From Pyxicephalus adspersus (taxonomy: Eukaryota; Chordata; Amphibia; Anura; Pyxicephalidae): a DNA stretch of 64,000 nucleotides. The first letter of the stretch is position 1. Each line of letters opens with the position of its first letter. The notes beneath the pieces are model-generated. The model had not been told where the DNA came from and searched no databases. It saw only the letters and a list, made by a program, of their open reading frames with translations. Location: contig NC_092859.1 of NCBI RefSeq assembly GCF_032062135.1, positions 71,470,985 to 71,534,984 of the forward strand. The letters are read 5' to 3'. Below, piece by piece: positions 1 to 13,300 of this stretch. A program made the position numbers and the translations under genes.

Positions 1-3000
1 ATAGAACTATGGGTATACCCATTCTTCTACAGTGCTTAGGAGCTAATGGGTTCCCTTCCTACCTGTACAATAAGTACCTATGTGACAAGGATAGCTTCAG
101 TACATTCTACATTTAGGAGTAGGCACTGATGTAGATGTTTTGTTCCTTTTTCTTTTGAAAACTGCCAAAATAAAAGCTAGGGCCTTTGTAGACTATGATC
201 CCAGCCAGATCACCCAAGCTTGTGGACTTGTAATTTAGAGAGGTGTCAATTGATAGGTGTAGTTCTACAATACATGTCTACTTTGTAGGACAGGATTTGA
301 GGGTGTTTCCCTTGTGTTGGCAAAGCTGAAAAGTTTACCAAGTCCAAAATGTATAAAAGGTATGTAAATCATAGATGAGTGATGTTGCCTTGCTGTGTGT
401 CGTTACTTAATGAAATTGTTTGTTCCAGAGACCTTTTTGCACCTGTTTTCCTGAGCTCTGTGGGAGAAGGGCTTACCGCTTCCTTCTGAACATTAAATAT
501 TTATACATGGGAGAGCTCTTTCCCCCAGAGAAGGCCGTCATGTCTGTTTATAATTATAATTCAATGGTTGGTGGCATTCAGACAAAAGAGCCAGCAATTC
601 CTATTCACTGTGACATTTTATCCAATGCCATAGCAGGAGGTCCCCCTGCATTTAGTCGTGTTTGCATCTGACATTAAAAAGCTGGCAAATGCCACTCTTC
701 TGTGCTGCATTTTCAGATTTTATATCCAGCTCGGAGACGTATGTAGTGTTAACCAGACAAGTAAAGCTTTATGGAATTAACCACAAACCAATAGAACTAA
801 ATGCATTTGTAAAACAAATATCTCTTGTGGAAACGTATTATTTAGAATTTACTATGCAGGATTTATTATAACCAGTTAAAGTTAGAATACACGGCTCCAT
901 CAGCACACACATCTGCAAGAATTTGTTCCATAAGCATATTCAATTTTGTGAGTGAGCTTACTTTATCTTAATCTGGCCAAAAGAAAGTTATAGTTTTATT
1001 GATGTGTTAAAGGCAAACTCTAGACAAATACATAAACACACAATTAAAACATGTATACCGCTTTACCTGTCAAAGGGCTTTAAATGTGCTTGGCCGGTTC
1101 TGTAAAGCCAAGTTTAGGGTCTGATCTCCCCCCCCCCAGCCTGTGCTTATGGAGTGACAAGCAAGCAGCACAATGATTAGATCCCTTCTCAACTTTAAAA
1201 AAAAAAGTGTTGGAAAATTTGGTAAAGTTAGGCTTGGGGTGCTGGCCCATCCTCTTTTCGTTCTGCTGTGCAGAGAACTATTGTGGGGTAATATTAGGAT
1301 AGATTTAGGAACTCCTAATGGTATCAAGTAAAAATGCAATTTTCCCTGAGGAAGGAGGCATACATTGCCTCAAAACATTGGCTTTTCTTTATTGACCTCC
1401 ACTAATAGCACTAATCACTCTATTCTGCTATATAGCAGTTGAATGGCCAGTCACAGAAGCCCTACTCCATTGCCGTCCTGTAATCGAAACTTGTCATGCC
1501 AATGACCAAAACCAGTTTTACGTTTGCTTGGGAAATGTGTTTTTTTTAGCATACTGTTTTTGTGCTTCCTTTAAAAGTTTAGTTTTGCTGAACCATTGGG
1601 TTTCAGACTAGGGATCGTCTCTTGGTGATCTTCTGACTTAAGTGTATAGTAACTGTTTCAGACTGCCTCTCCCAGTACATAGTTCAAACCAGAATGAAAT
1701 TCCCAGGAAGCACAACTATTCAAGCATTGCACTGCAACAAACATTACCTTATCAGTTTTTTATAGGACAAATTATTCTTACCATTGGCTTAAGGTAGTTC
1801 AAAAAGAAATTCAAACAAAAGACTTTGGCTTGAGGCCATTTAAATTTTAGTGCTCTGGTAACGGCTGTTGCAGTATCACCCCTGGGTCACAAAATATTAC
1901 AAATATAATCTGTATTTGAAAAAGAAAAATTCCGTGCCAGCATGTCCTCGATGTTTCATTAACCTCATCACGCTCAAGGGTCACCGTCGTTCTATTTTTT
2001 TTTACTAGCAGACAGGATATTACCTCTGTGTACTATAGTGTTAAAGGTGAGTTGTAACATTCTGTACCTGCTTTGTATTTACTAGGCAAACAGGTAAAAT
2101 TCTAGAAGCTCCTAAAGTTTAACATACTGACCCCAGTATATGGTCAAACGATAAGCTTCATGCATTCCAGGTTTCAAGGTTTTCCTATTCATAAAACACA
2201 TTTAAAGCGCCTGTAAAAGTGAATACATATGTAGAGTACAGGTACTTAGAAGGTCTTGCACATATGTTCATCAGTTTCCTAATCTAAAAGATTCATCACT
2301 ACCTGGGGGTGTTGAAGGCTCAACCAAACCCTCTAACATCTGGCACATTCCTTTTAATTATTGAGGCTGCCCATCATAGTCCAATAAAAGAAAACATGGA
2401 TTTTAGGGATTCCAGATATACATGAATAGGACAAGCATACATTGCTAGGTACCGTTTACTGTGTGCTTTTAGATTACTTTCTTCCTGACAGGAAGACTTT
2501 GGATTGTCCCAGTTTGATCTCTTACCTAGTACTTGTAAAATAATTTGGCAACTGTACACATAGATCGAGTTTTAATGCATCATTATAAAATTTATCAGGG
2601 TTGTTGTAAAGCTCAGTTATAATATTTACCTACAACGATTCAAGCCTGAATACTCCCTATAACTGCTTGATATGATGTGTACTCAGTAATATACATAAAT
2701 ATCTGTGAAGCTCTAGAGAAGAACATTCCAACTATTATGGTGGTAGCAGTTGTATGTAAAATCAATCTCCATATTGCTAATGAAAGTCTGCAATGCATTC
2801 ATTAAAGTAACCAGAGCTTGCCCAAGTGAAGATGTCAAACCTATTTTAATACATTCAAATGTCAATAGAATGCGTAATAATATGCAGTATAACTTATGCT
2901 TTCATTTGAAGTATTAATATCAACTAGGATTCCCATTTCTATTGGTTGGCAATGACTTTTTGTTATGCAGTGATACTAAATGCCGTCTGTATGGAGGTTA

Positions 3001-4105
3001 CAGGTCCACATTATATATTTAAAAAAAAAAAAAAAGGAAGTAACAACACAACACACATGAATTGGCTCAACATATTAGCAGTAATTATTATAGCTTTAAG
3101 ATGTGAGAAAAGTGCAGTCATACTGCTTTGTAAATGTTCTATTGCTAATGCTGTGCTTCAGTATTCCAGAGAACAGAGAGTTTTGTTGTTCAGTCCCTGT
3201 AGTGCTGCAGATCATTTAAATACATTGTGGCCATGCCAGACCTAAAGGGATGCAGCCTGTGCTTCTAGGTGGGCTAATGACAATCTGCAGGAAGAATTTG
3301 TTTATACAGCACTACAGCAAATGGTTACATTAGAGATCACCATAATGTTGTTGCCATCCTTCATCCTTCTAATGAGAGCTCTAACTGGGTAATGTGGGCA
3401 TTTTGTAAGCCTTAAAACCAAGCAGATGGTTTGTAGGCTGCATTAACAAGGCTTTCAGAGAGAGCCGCACACAGGACGTTACACAGCTATATATCATACC
3501 GATATTGATGATTCCACTTCCTACCCCCGCTTCCATATTTTAAAGAAGTACTGTTTTTGAAAGAATTACAGATTGCAAAGTGGTAGGGAATTACTACCAA
3601 GCATATGAGGGCTAGTCGTAATTACATTGACTGGTAAGCTGATTTGAATCAAACACTTTTGACCTATATTTAGAGGTCTTACAGCATTTGTTGTGTTTTG
3701 TCACTTTAGTGCTGGCAACTGTAGCCAAATGCCTTAAATGTAAAATCCATGCACCTGTTCCACACATCTTTTTAATACCTATTACCACATAGCCTATATG
3801 TTTGAAAAAAAAAATTGAGAATGTAGTTTAGTGCAGGTATGGGTGGCTTCCCAATTTTTTTTTTCTCATGCAGTGTGTACGTGTGACGCACTGTTACTTT
3901 GTACTTATGTATTCGGTTAGCAAGAAATGCTGATTTAATGGTACACTTTGGGCTGTGGTCACACTGATGTAGTGCATTACCTATACATTATGGCAACTCC
4001 CTTCATTTAACTGGTTGAAAAAAAAAGAAGCATGTACTGATTTGGCACGCCAGGCATTGTCGTGGTTTGCTGAGTTGGTAGTCATTCATAATGAATGCTC
4101 TAGTG

Positions 4106-4332
4106 CAGCGGTCGCCAACTGGTGGTTCATAGGAAAATTTGGGTGGTCCGCAGCCCTTGGGGGTGAGCACACCGGCGAGACCTGTGATGGGAGAGTGGGG
4201 GGGTTCTGGCATCATGACATCACTATGGGGGAAGTTTTTCCCCCTTTGAGTGACATCTGGCTCCCCGTCCATGCGCGGTCCAGAGCCGGTAAGTTTAGTG
4301 GTTCTTGGGTCCGAAAAGTTTGGCGACCACTG
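4106..4332. mobile_element. hAT-like MITE with perfect 8-bp target duplication
   Basis: Terminal inverted repeats CAGCGGTCGCCAA at the left and its near-complement TTGGCGACCACTG at the right bound a 227-bp GC-richer element. It is flanked on both sides by CTCTAGTG (4098-4105 and 4333-4340). The CAG...CTG ends and 8-bp duplication are diagnostic of hAT elements. No transposase, so non-autonomous. Open frames on both strands are within the repeat. Confidence 0.92.
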
Positions 4333-6803
4333 CTCTAGTGTGCCAAACTTAGATGCTTGGGACATTGTAACCCCTATGCGTTAGTGGCTGCCCAGTAGAG
4401 GGTTGTGGTGGACACGGATAACTCGTGGTGTGAATGATAGCTTAAGATAATGCAATAGTGACTGGTTCCTGGATCTGTCATTGCTGCAGGGCGTTTTGGG
4501 AAAGGTTATCCATTTATAATAGTATCATCTCTTTTTAGATTTATCAAAACCATATAAGTTATGGGCACAGTTGATGTGTAAATTCGTGTTCATTTTATGT
4601 AAAACATTGGTGGATTTGAGTTCCTGCACCATCTCGTAGACTTTCCTTTATCTGTAGTCTGCATTGACTGTGTCATAGAGGAAATTGTAGGTTACCAAAT
4701 GGTGTCTAGTCTAAAAAATAGTGCCAATTGTTTCACCATCTTCACTTTTTCCTCACTTTATTGTCCTAGTAAAGCTCCACTTGGTCCAGAAATTATAGTG
4801 ATAGGCCTCAGCTGCTGTCTGAGTAATTGGGGGCAAAGTGCAGCAGTATCAAAGCCAAGCAAATGGCCCGTGGACAAGCTGTATGAGAAAACAATTCTGA
4901 ACAGTTAAACAGTGAATGATTGTTAAATGTTTGACATACCTTGAGATAGAATCTGATTAGAGGCTATTTTTCTGATTTAATATTACTTGGACATGTTGCC
5001 ATATTGCACACATTGGTAGATATACCTATGTAGTTCATGTGATAGCCTGCTGGGTTTTATGTATGTACATTAGCTGAACAACTTGCAATGCTAACCACTT
5101 GTGCATTCCAACAGAAGCAGCAACCGGTTCAGCTAATCAATTGATTGCCTACAGTTTCAGCTTTTACATTACATTAAAAAAATGTAATTTAATTTGGTCA
5201 AATCAAGCAAGCCACTTACTGGAGATATCAAAGCAAGTGATTAGCTCTAGTACTACAACTGAAGGGGCATGCTCTCTATCTACAAGTCATATATTAGTAT
5301 GTCTTCCTCTCCAGGCCCCTCTATCAGGTTCTGCAATGGGCAGAAAACAAATTGCAGGTTTGTGTCCTGCTTGTATAATTTTAAAGTACATGGATATGAG
5401 ATACGAGCATTCACAATTGGACATCCTAGTATTTATTCTTTGGAAAAGGAAAGGCTGTGATGGGGCAGGTCCTGGACCAGATTATACAGTGTCCACATGA
5501 AAAGTCATTTAGATATTGACAGCCGTTGTAAGATCAGAGCCACCTGTGTACTAAATGTACTTTTTTATCTAGGCTGTCAATGTAAGTAGGCTTATTAAGC
5601 CTGGTGGTATTAATTGAGGTTTTACTCTTGCCTTACAAGTGCATCATTGCACAAAAAGGAATTAAATTTCTTTCCATACAGCATCTGAATTGCCCATGTA
5701 CCCATGATGTTGTAGGTAAATGGTTACATCTGAAAATACATACAAGGGTGCTGTTTTACCGTGCAGATAATGTGAATTGCTGGCTATCATACAGCTCTGC
5801 AACATCACATTCTTTTTAACAATTTTATATCGTAGAGGAATAACCGTGATATCCTCTCTTTTTAAAGAGCAACAGTAGACTGGTGAGGTCATCTGTCTGT
5901 GCACTTTTCCCCCCACTCCTGTTAGTTAATGTTGATTGGCAGTATATTAACACACAACACAACCTGATTGGCTGCAAGTCTTACCCCTCCTTGTTGGCCT
6001 GAGATGCATTTTCTATCCTTGTCTCTTTTGGGATTATGTTTTAATCCATAGACTGACCAATGAACTTTGCACGGTTGTAGGATAGAATGACAGGCACTGC
6101 TTTATCTTGACAATAGTAAAGTTCATTGGGTTTAGCTTGCCCTGGTATTTCTCAGAAATAAAAGTTTTAGATACCAGAGTAATACTACCATGCTGCCTTA
6201 AATAGGAGTGATTTACCACTAATTGCTGTCCTACTGGGTTTCATTGTACTATTAGACACAAGGCTAAAATATTTAACAAGCTTTTTTTCCTTCCACTTAA
6301 ATGTAACCTGGAGGTAATATACTCCACACACCTTTTGTATGAAGCCCTCTGTAAGCTTTGTTTTTTTTTCATCCTGAGAAATAATCCGATTTTGCATTTG
6401 GAGTGTGTGCATGTGAACTGTGAGCCACAGTTTCTATCACAAGTAGATTTTTTTATATAGGTATATTTTTAGAGCTCTATTTTTGGGTTATAATTGAACT
6501 GAGTGGGAGAGTTTTGTGAATAGCAATCAAAGCAAACTGTTGTAATGGTTTCCAGTGACTAGAACAGTTTTTTTATATATTCCTGCGCAAAATATACACC
6601 CCTGCTAGGAGCCTGCAATATGCGTTCCCCTCCCCCACACACTAAAGGATATTTATAGCCTATTTAATATATTTCCAGATAGGAACCTAAAGATGTCACC
6701 TTGATGTGGCCTAATCAATATAGGGTAATTTTCAAAAAGCTTTTTTTTTCCTTCTGTGTAATATTTGCAATTATATGTGTACATGGGAGTAGCTGTATTT
6801 GCA

Positions 6804-6822
6804 AATAATAATAATAATAATA
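6804..6822. repeat. (AAT)n microsatellite
   Basis: Six AAT units. Confidence 0.9.
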
Positions 6823-6988
6823 AAAATTTAGAGAAATGCTCTGCCTCGTGGTTTGCTTCATTTATTGCTTAATCAAGCATCAGTTATTTGCTTGACTGGT
6901 TCATTAGAAACAGTGCACTCCCTAACAGTTATTAGGTTATAGAGCAATTGCACTGATCCACCATCAGCTCCCTCCAGTATTTATTTCG

Positions 6989-6991
<3 letters not shown>

Positions 6992-7025
<34 letters not shown>
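6992..7025. repeat. (TA)n microsatellite
   Basis: About 17 uninterrupted TA units. Confidence 0.97.
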
Positions 7026-7031
<6 letters not shown>

Positions 7032-7716
7032 AATACCACAAATCTAGATGCACATGTAAATATTGCAATAACATGGCAACATGCTTACATGACCGCTATC
7101 AGCCATGGACTTACTATACTACACAGGTATAGCCATGCTGACATCATCAAATTTCAGTATATCCATAGAGAGAGAAGACCTTATTACAAGAAATACTTGT
7201 CAACAGCAGTATTTGCCCAACACTTCATGGGGAAATCATTATGTTAAAAAAAAAAATGCTGTAGTAGTCATCTGTCTGTATGGTGACGTTTTTCCTCACA
7301 CGGGGACACACAAATAAATAATTATATATATATATATATAGTCTTGCAGAAACAGCTAATGAAATTCTACCTTGTATTTAGGAAGTACAAGAAAAAAATT
7401 ATGCAGAGACCTAGAGCATGAAAGTAATTTCCATTGAAAGCCTTTGGATTTTATCATCTGCATTAAGCAGTAGAAGGAGCTATCCTCTCACAATGCCTTT
7501 GTTACTGGAAAATTGGCAAATATGGAAGATGTACCTTATGAATAACTTCATAGGCTGCAATCACAAGCAGCATGGAGCTGATTGAAGACTTGGGTTAAAT
7601 TAGAGATTTTCCTGTTTATAAAGCAATTAATGTGGTAAAGAGCGAAGATGAATTTATTTTGCCAGGTCTAAATTCAAATTCACAAGAGTGGAAATGCATG
7701 GTCACTATCCATAGAG

Positions 7717-7718
<2 letters not shown>

Positions 7719-7780
<62 letters not shown>
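7719..7780. repeat. (TA)n microsatellite, about 31 units
   Basis: Uninterrupted TA dinucleotides. Confidence 0.97.
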
Positions 7781-7782
<2 letters not shown>

Positions 7783-7985
7783 TGTGTGTGATGAAATGTG
7801 GGCCAAATACAGAATGTAAACATGTCGCATAATATAATGTGGGCTGGTTAGATCCCAGTCTAGGATCATATTGATAATTATATGTAAGTGTGTGTGATGA
7901 AATGTGGGCCAAATACAGAATGTAAACATGTCGCATAATATAATGTGGGCTGGTTAGATCCCAGTCTAGGATCATATTGACAATT
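7780..7985. repeat. 106-bp tandem duplication
   Basis: Two near-identical units (7780-7885 and 7886-7985) beginning aagtgtgtgtgatgaaatgt and ending aggatcatattgayaatt. They immediately follow a (TA)n array, so replication slippage or a recent duplication at the array is likely. Confidence 0.95.
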
Positions 7986-10015
7986 TAGGCATTTCTGCTA
8001 GTTATGCAGTCAATAGGCTTGAATTTAGCAGCTAGGAAGAGAATACCTGGACTGTACATGCATGACGCCAGTTTGTGTGCCATTTATGTCCTTTTGACAG
8101 TCACTGATGTAGATTTAATGCAGATGGAGCAGAAAGTGATTTTTGTTTTCTTTATCACTTTGCTGGCCAACATACTGCTGAATACCTGTGTCAGTTACCT
8201 CTCGCTTTACGTAATGCAAACAGACAGTGAGAGTGTAGAGGAAACAGCCAGTGTAGGTACCAGCTGCTTTCTGTAATTAGAGAGATATATTTAGCTTGTG
8301 TTCCCAGAGCATCAAGCTAAGTCCTACGCACATCACAAGGAGGGAGGCAAAGAGGGATACACAAGACAGATCCATGCACCTCCTCTTTGTGCTGTTTGAA
8401 TAGTAGAACCTACTTTTAACGCCTTTCTTGCCGCTGTCACAGCTCATCAATCTTAAGTGACATAGGCACACCTGAATCCAGTCTGATATTAAATGCACTC
8501 CTAATAGTAAAGTGTGGAAATAATTGTATCACGACAAAGATACAGCCATGGTATCTTATCAGAGAAAATGACTCTCTTATGAGATTACTTATAGTAAATA
8601 CAAAGTTTCTCTTCCTAGCAATCATCAGGGGCTGAGTAACAAATATGGTTGGTATTGTTCCAAACTTGTTAATGACATAATTGCTCCTGTTAATGGGTGT
8701 TGGGTGTGTAGGGTGAATGTCTAATAAAGAGATGTAACAAAGTGCCAAAAGAAGAACAAAAAAGAAACAGTTTATTTAGCTGGGCCCCTATCTCAACATG
8801 CTAAGTAATAATTAAAAAAAAAAAAAAAAAAAAAAACATTTTTATAATAAAGCCCAACGTGTGTACATGGATAACCTAGAGCCCTGTGCCAATGGGTTTT
8901 GTTTGCATCCAAACTGCTTGTCTCCCATTACAGGGTGGTCAACTGCAGGTAAAATGTTGATAAACTCGATAAACTCCCAACCTGATCTGCGTAAGCTCAA
9001 TGTAGCTGAAAGCTAGCTGCATTTATTCTTTGACTCAGTAAACAGACCCTAGGAAGCAAGCATACTACTCTAAATTCTATCAAGGAATTGTTGATTTTGG
9101 AAAGTGCAAAATGGTTTTTAATGTCATTTTAAATAACAAAAAAATTTAATATAGCTTAGCTGAAATGCAACGGCTTGTGTAGTACCGAAGTCAATTTTTC
9201 CATGTTTAATTTGTAAGTTATTAGATTTATTTATTTTGCAGTTGTTTGCCACTGTGGTTTTGGAAGGCCACATATTCATACATATGAAAAGCTTTATCCC
9301 TTCCTAACGACTGAACAAGCTCTGTGCTTATCCCCTAGCCAAAGAAATCTTCAATCAGTGTAATGACATAGCTGTTAAACAGTGTGTTTGAATTTGTTCA
9401 TCTGAATATTGAATTGAATCGATTTAATAGTATATCTTCTGTGTGGTCTAATGTGCAGAGACAAACTTAATTTAAATTGATTTTGAAATCTAGCCTTTTT
9501 TTCTGTAGTCCTGTTGAAATCAAATTTGTTTTCTTATCTTGGCATAAATTGATTTAAAATGTGCATTTTTAACATGGGATGAGAAACTGAATGAAACACT
9601 TGGTTCATATTGCACAGTGTCATACATTAACCCTCCAAAAAGATAAGTTTATTTCAATGATCACATAGTGGTAAATGATCCAGGAAAAGATTGGTGAATA
9701 TTGTAATTGGATTTTACCCTATTAAATTGTCTCTTATATTAGTGTACAATATCTGTACTAGATTTTATCAGAAACAAAACTTTTAAGCTGTTCTTGAGAA
9801 AACATGGGAGCTGCAGAATGAGGGAACCTTTATATTGTTCTATGGATGAAAGACTATCTTTCTAGTATTCTTGAAGATTTTGAGGTCCAAACATATTGAA
9901 GTTACAGTGCACCATTTATCACAGTCTCAGTGTTGGGTCCCATTATGACCGCATGTTTTGTTAACATTAAAAAAACCCCAACAAAAAAACAGTTGTATCT
10001 GTAGGTTTTCCTTAT

Positions 10016-10016
<1 letters not shown>

Positions 10017-10084
<68 letters not shown>
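10017..10084. repeat. (TA)n microsatellite, about 34 units
   Basis: The longest TA run in the window, ending about 130 bp before PPARGC1B exon 2. Confidence 0.97.
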
Positions 10085-10087
<3 letters not shown>

Positions 10088-10212
10088 GCTGTCACTGTTA
10101 TGAATGTAGCCTAGCAGGCTGATTATTAGTTTTGTCAATAGCAAGGTTTTCCTGATGTCATGTAGGGAGCACCATTCTGTGAGTTCTCATGTGCACTTTG
10201 CTTCTCTTTCAG

Positions 10213-10380
10213 GAGCCTGGTGAGGAGCCTCTGTCACTGGACTTTCCCGAGATCGATCTCTCCCAGTTGGACGCTGGTGATTTTGACACTAACAGCTGCT
10301 TTAATGAGTTACAATGGTGTAACGATCAGTCAGAAAATGATTCCAATCAGTACGGCACTGACGACTCTGAGCTCTTTCAG
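10213..10380 (+). CDS. PPARGC1B: PPARGC1B exon 2: acidic activation domain
   Basis: A 56-codon exon, phase 0 at both ends, preceded by a pyrimidine tract and CAG and followed by gtgact. It encodes [20 protein letters not shown], then [16 protein letters not shown] and ending GTDDSELFQ. This is the N-terminal transactivation region that recruits histone acetyltransferases in the PGC-1 family. The DFPE-DLSQLDA-DFD and ELQWC strings match mammalian PGC-1 beta closely; PGC-1 alpha has a different spacing here. A long (TA)n array ends about 130 bp upstream. Confidence 0.96.
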
Positions 10381-13300
10381 GTGACTCTAGTTTTTTAATT
10401 TTATTTCATTTATTTTACATACCTGTACTGATGCATAAAGTGCCTTATGTCTGGTGGTATCACCAAATTGTGTGTAATCAGGTTCAGGTTAGTGATGTTT
10501 ACTGATAAAATTCAATGGTGGTAAAGCCAACATTGAACAAGATCTCCTGCACACTGCCACATCCTTCAAGTCATCTTTGTTGGCAACCTGTAGCACAAAT
10601 GATGCAAATGCATTCATTTGTATCAGTTGCATTTTGGGCTCCACAGACTGCAAGTAAGATCATGGATCACATAATGTTCCAGGAAATGATTGGTGATACT
10701 TAGTTTTTGGATTTATTTTACCCATGGATGAAGGAGTCCCCCATGCACTGCTGTGGAAGTAAAAGGTGGTGAAGCCTTGACAACCAATCTGCTCCTTGTA
10801 GCGGAGTAAATACAAACACCTGATTTGGACATCTCCCCTAGATTCCTTTTCTTTTTATCTACCTATCTAAGTCAGCCTTTCTAGATTTTTTTTTTATTAT
10901 GGGGGAACACTTGAAATAATGTTAAGGTTTTTAGGGAACTCCTTCTATAATTACTATATTCTTTCTTTTTTTACAGTTCTTACTTTGCTGGCCAGTGGGA
11001 GGAAAGCCAGCCTTACAAATAGCCAAAAAGATAATTAGTGCCACTTATTCCGACTTGGGAGGCACACATTTTGTGTTGCTCAAGGAGCCTTTAGCAACCT
11101 TTTGGAGAAACCCTGGTTGAGAAACACTGGTCTAAGCGTACAGGAAATAAAAATGCATGATACAGATTCGACTTACAGATGCATAGTCCACAATGCAGTC
11201 AACTGATAGGGAATAAAGTGGCTTTTTGGGTACAAATGCAGGGTATTGTATTCAACATAAAAAGCAGGATGTCCATGATAGTCTTGAGTGAGCACTGCGA
11301 GCTGTTACCTGGTAATCCCTCCAGCAGACCTGCAATTTAGCTGTTATACAAAAAGGTTTCCAATCTTTTTGCCTATGAGATACACAAGCTCAGGGTATTG
11401 CATTTTGATCACTTTTTATTAAAGATTCTGTTGGAGCTAAAAATAGAAGGGGACGTATTTATTTGCTTACTTTCCAATTGATTTTTCCTCTTGTATCTTT
11501 AATATGCCAGTGTCTATAAAAGCATTTTTTCTACCTAGAGACAGTGGAGCTCATTTGTCAGCTGAGATAGAAGTTCTCCAGGGATCTGCTGAACACAGAG
11601 GGCAGGATGTTTGGGAGTTTGTGTTTAAACACCTCCGTTGTCTCCAATTGAAACAAAGTCTTTGAGAGGTCTAAAGGGATTTGGAAGCTAGGTTACCAGC
11701 AGGTTATACCAAACACACGATCCAGCACCTGATAAAAGCTCAGATGTTGGAATGATAGGAAGAAAGCTTGTCCATTTCATGGAAAAATCAATCTATCCCA
11801 TCCCAAAGTTCCACTAAACCGAAAGCCAACCCTGCTCTACTCTTTCATTTGGACACTGGGAGACATAAACATGAAGGAGCATGAAAGTAAAAATAAAATT
11901 AAACTGCTTGTTCCCATTTACAGTGGTTATAAGTGACAGTTTCCTTGATCTAATGTCATGGTGGTCCAGTGTTATCTGCGGCCCATAACAAATCTTTTGC
12001 TGCATTTCAGACTTTTGTGACAAACCAAAGTTTGAATCTTGGTCCAGAAACTATCCAAATTCACCTGCAAAATGTTTGTGTAAGATGTACTTGTGTTGAG
12101 TGGAAATAGACAAAAACATTTTAAATTACCTTAAAGTTGAACTTAAATTTGGTTATATTTTACCTTGCCTGTCCCCAGCCCCTTATCNNNNNNNNNNNNN
12201 NNNNNNNNNNNNNNNNNNNNNNNNNNNNNNNNNNNNNNNNNNNNNNNNNNNNNNNNNNNNNNNNNNNNNNNNNNNNNNNNNNNNNNNNNNNNNNNNNNNN
12301 NNNNNNNNNNNNNNNNNNNNNNNNNNNNNNNNNNNNNNNNNNNNNNNNNNNNNNNNNNNNNNNNNNNNNNNNNNNNNNNNNNNNNNNNNNNNNNNNNNNN
12401 NNNNNNNNNNNNNNNNNNNNNNNNNNNNNNNNNNNNNNNNNNNNNNNNNNNNNNNNNNNNNNNNNNNNNNNNNNNNNNAGTGAAATCAGAGTAAGCAATT
12501 TCAGTACAGAACAGGAGCCTGAACAAGAAGGTAAGGCTAGAGGTAAGTTGTCAATCAAAATTTGTCCCATCAATGAGATTTTTTTCCTTTTTCTTGACCT
12601 TGGAAAGAGACTGAAAGTTAATTTCTTAAAAGTAATAGAAAATCCAGTCTTAGACAATTGTCACCGAAACAGGAAATTTTCTTTTTTCTTGGAAAACTTG
12701 ACAATGATTCCCAGGAGGTTGTATCTCTACAACAGGGACACTAACACATTGATTAAAAAAATCCGACAGGTGTAACGCTAGTCTACTTTCTCCTATATTA
12801 GTTGGATAATGCTGTTAGTTGACTACTACTAGTGAGGTTGACTGCATTGCACTTCTGTTTTAAAAATGTTCCACTGAGATCTATAGATTAACTGCTTAAT
12901 AATAATGTTTTACAGACATAATTGATTAAAAAAATATTTTATCCAATAATTATTGACTCATTCTCCTTTTCCGTCTTTTCAGATCATATATGGTGACAAT
13001 GAGGCCTTGCTGGAAGCTCTCACCCAGACATTGGATGATATACAGGAAGATGAGATCAGCTTGTCAGCCTTCATGTCCTCTGGAGATGGGGACTTCTGCC
13101 CTGCACCTGCCCTTTCGCCAAAACCCTGCCTCCCATCTGAGTCCTTTAAGAGTCTAGAAACTGAAGATGAGCTGTCTATAGTAAGAACCACTTCCTACTG
13201 TTTAAAGTGGAAATGGATGAGGCCCTGAATAGCCGCCTGCATGGGTATGATAGGCAACAAAGGTCTGAATTTTTTCATTTAAGGCTTTAAAAAATATACA

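Larger units (their letters stand above)
1..10212 (+). other. PPARGC1B intron 1 (3' part)
   Basis: No exon recognised. Because exon 2 starts in phase 0 and the human first coding exon ends at the equivalent residue, this stretch is read as intron 1. Holds a complete hAT-like MITE (4106-4332), (TA)n arrays (6992-7025, 7719-7780, 10017-10084), an (AAT)n run (6804-6822), a 106-bp tandem duplication (7780-7985) and a poly(A) run (8814-8836). The remaining sequence shows nothing I can support. Confidence 0.7.
10381..12982 (+). other. PPARGC1B intron 2, with assembly gap
   Basis: Contains a hAT-like element (10873-11129) and a 291-base run of N at 12188-12478. Sequence right after the gap (gaacaggagcctgaacaag) faintly recalls the exon 2 start but is too short to call. 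Nothing else supported. Confidence 0.75.

Noticed and set aside
4003..4365. Overlapping 100+ codon frames on both strands
   Set aside because: Fully explained by the hAT-like MITE at 4106-4332.
7616..7975. Open frames with long Ile-Tyr runs (also at 9902-10144)
   Set aside because: They are translations of (TA)n microsatellites.
1..10212. miR-378, which lies in intron 1 of mammalian PPARGC1B
   Set aside because: I looked by eye for its mature sequence and partner arm on the + strand and did not find it; it may lie upstream, or be absent in this lineage.
12479..12545. Possible small exon after the gap (gagcctgaacaagaag followed by gtaagg)
   Set aside because: Only about five codons and adjacent to unknown bases; exon 2 already joins exon 3 in frame.
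12100..12775. Open frames across 12188-12478
   Set aside because: They cross a run of N; no real coding evidence.
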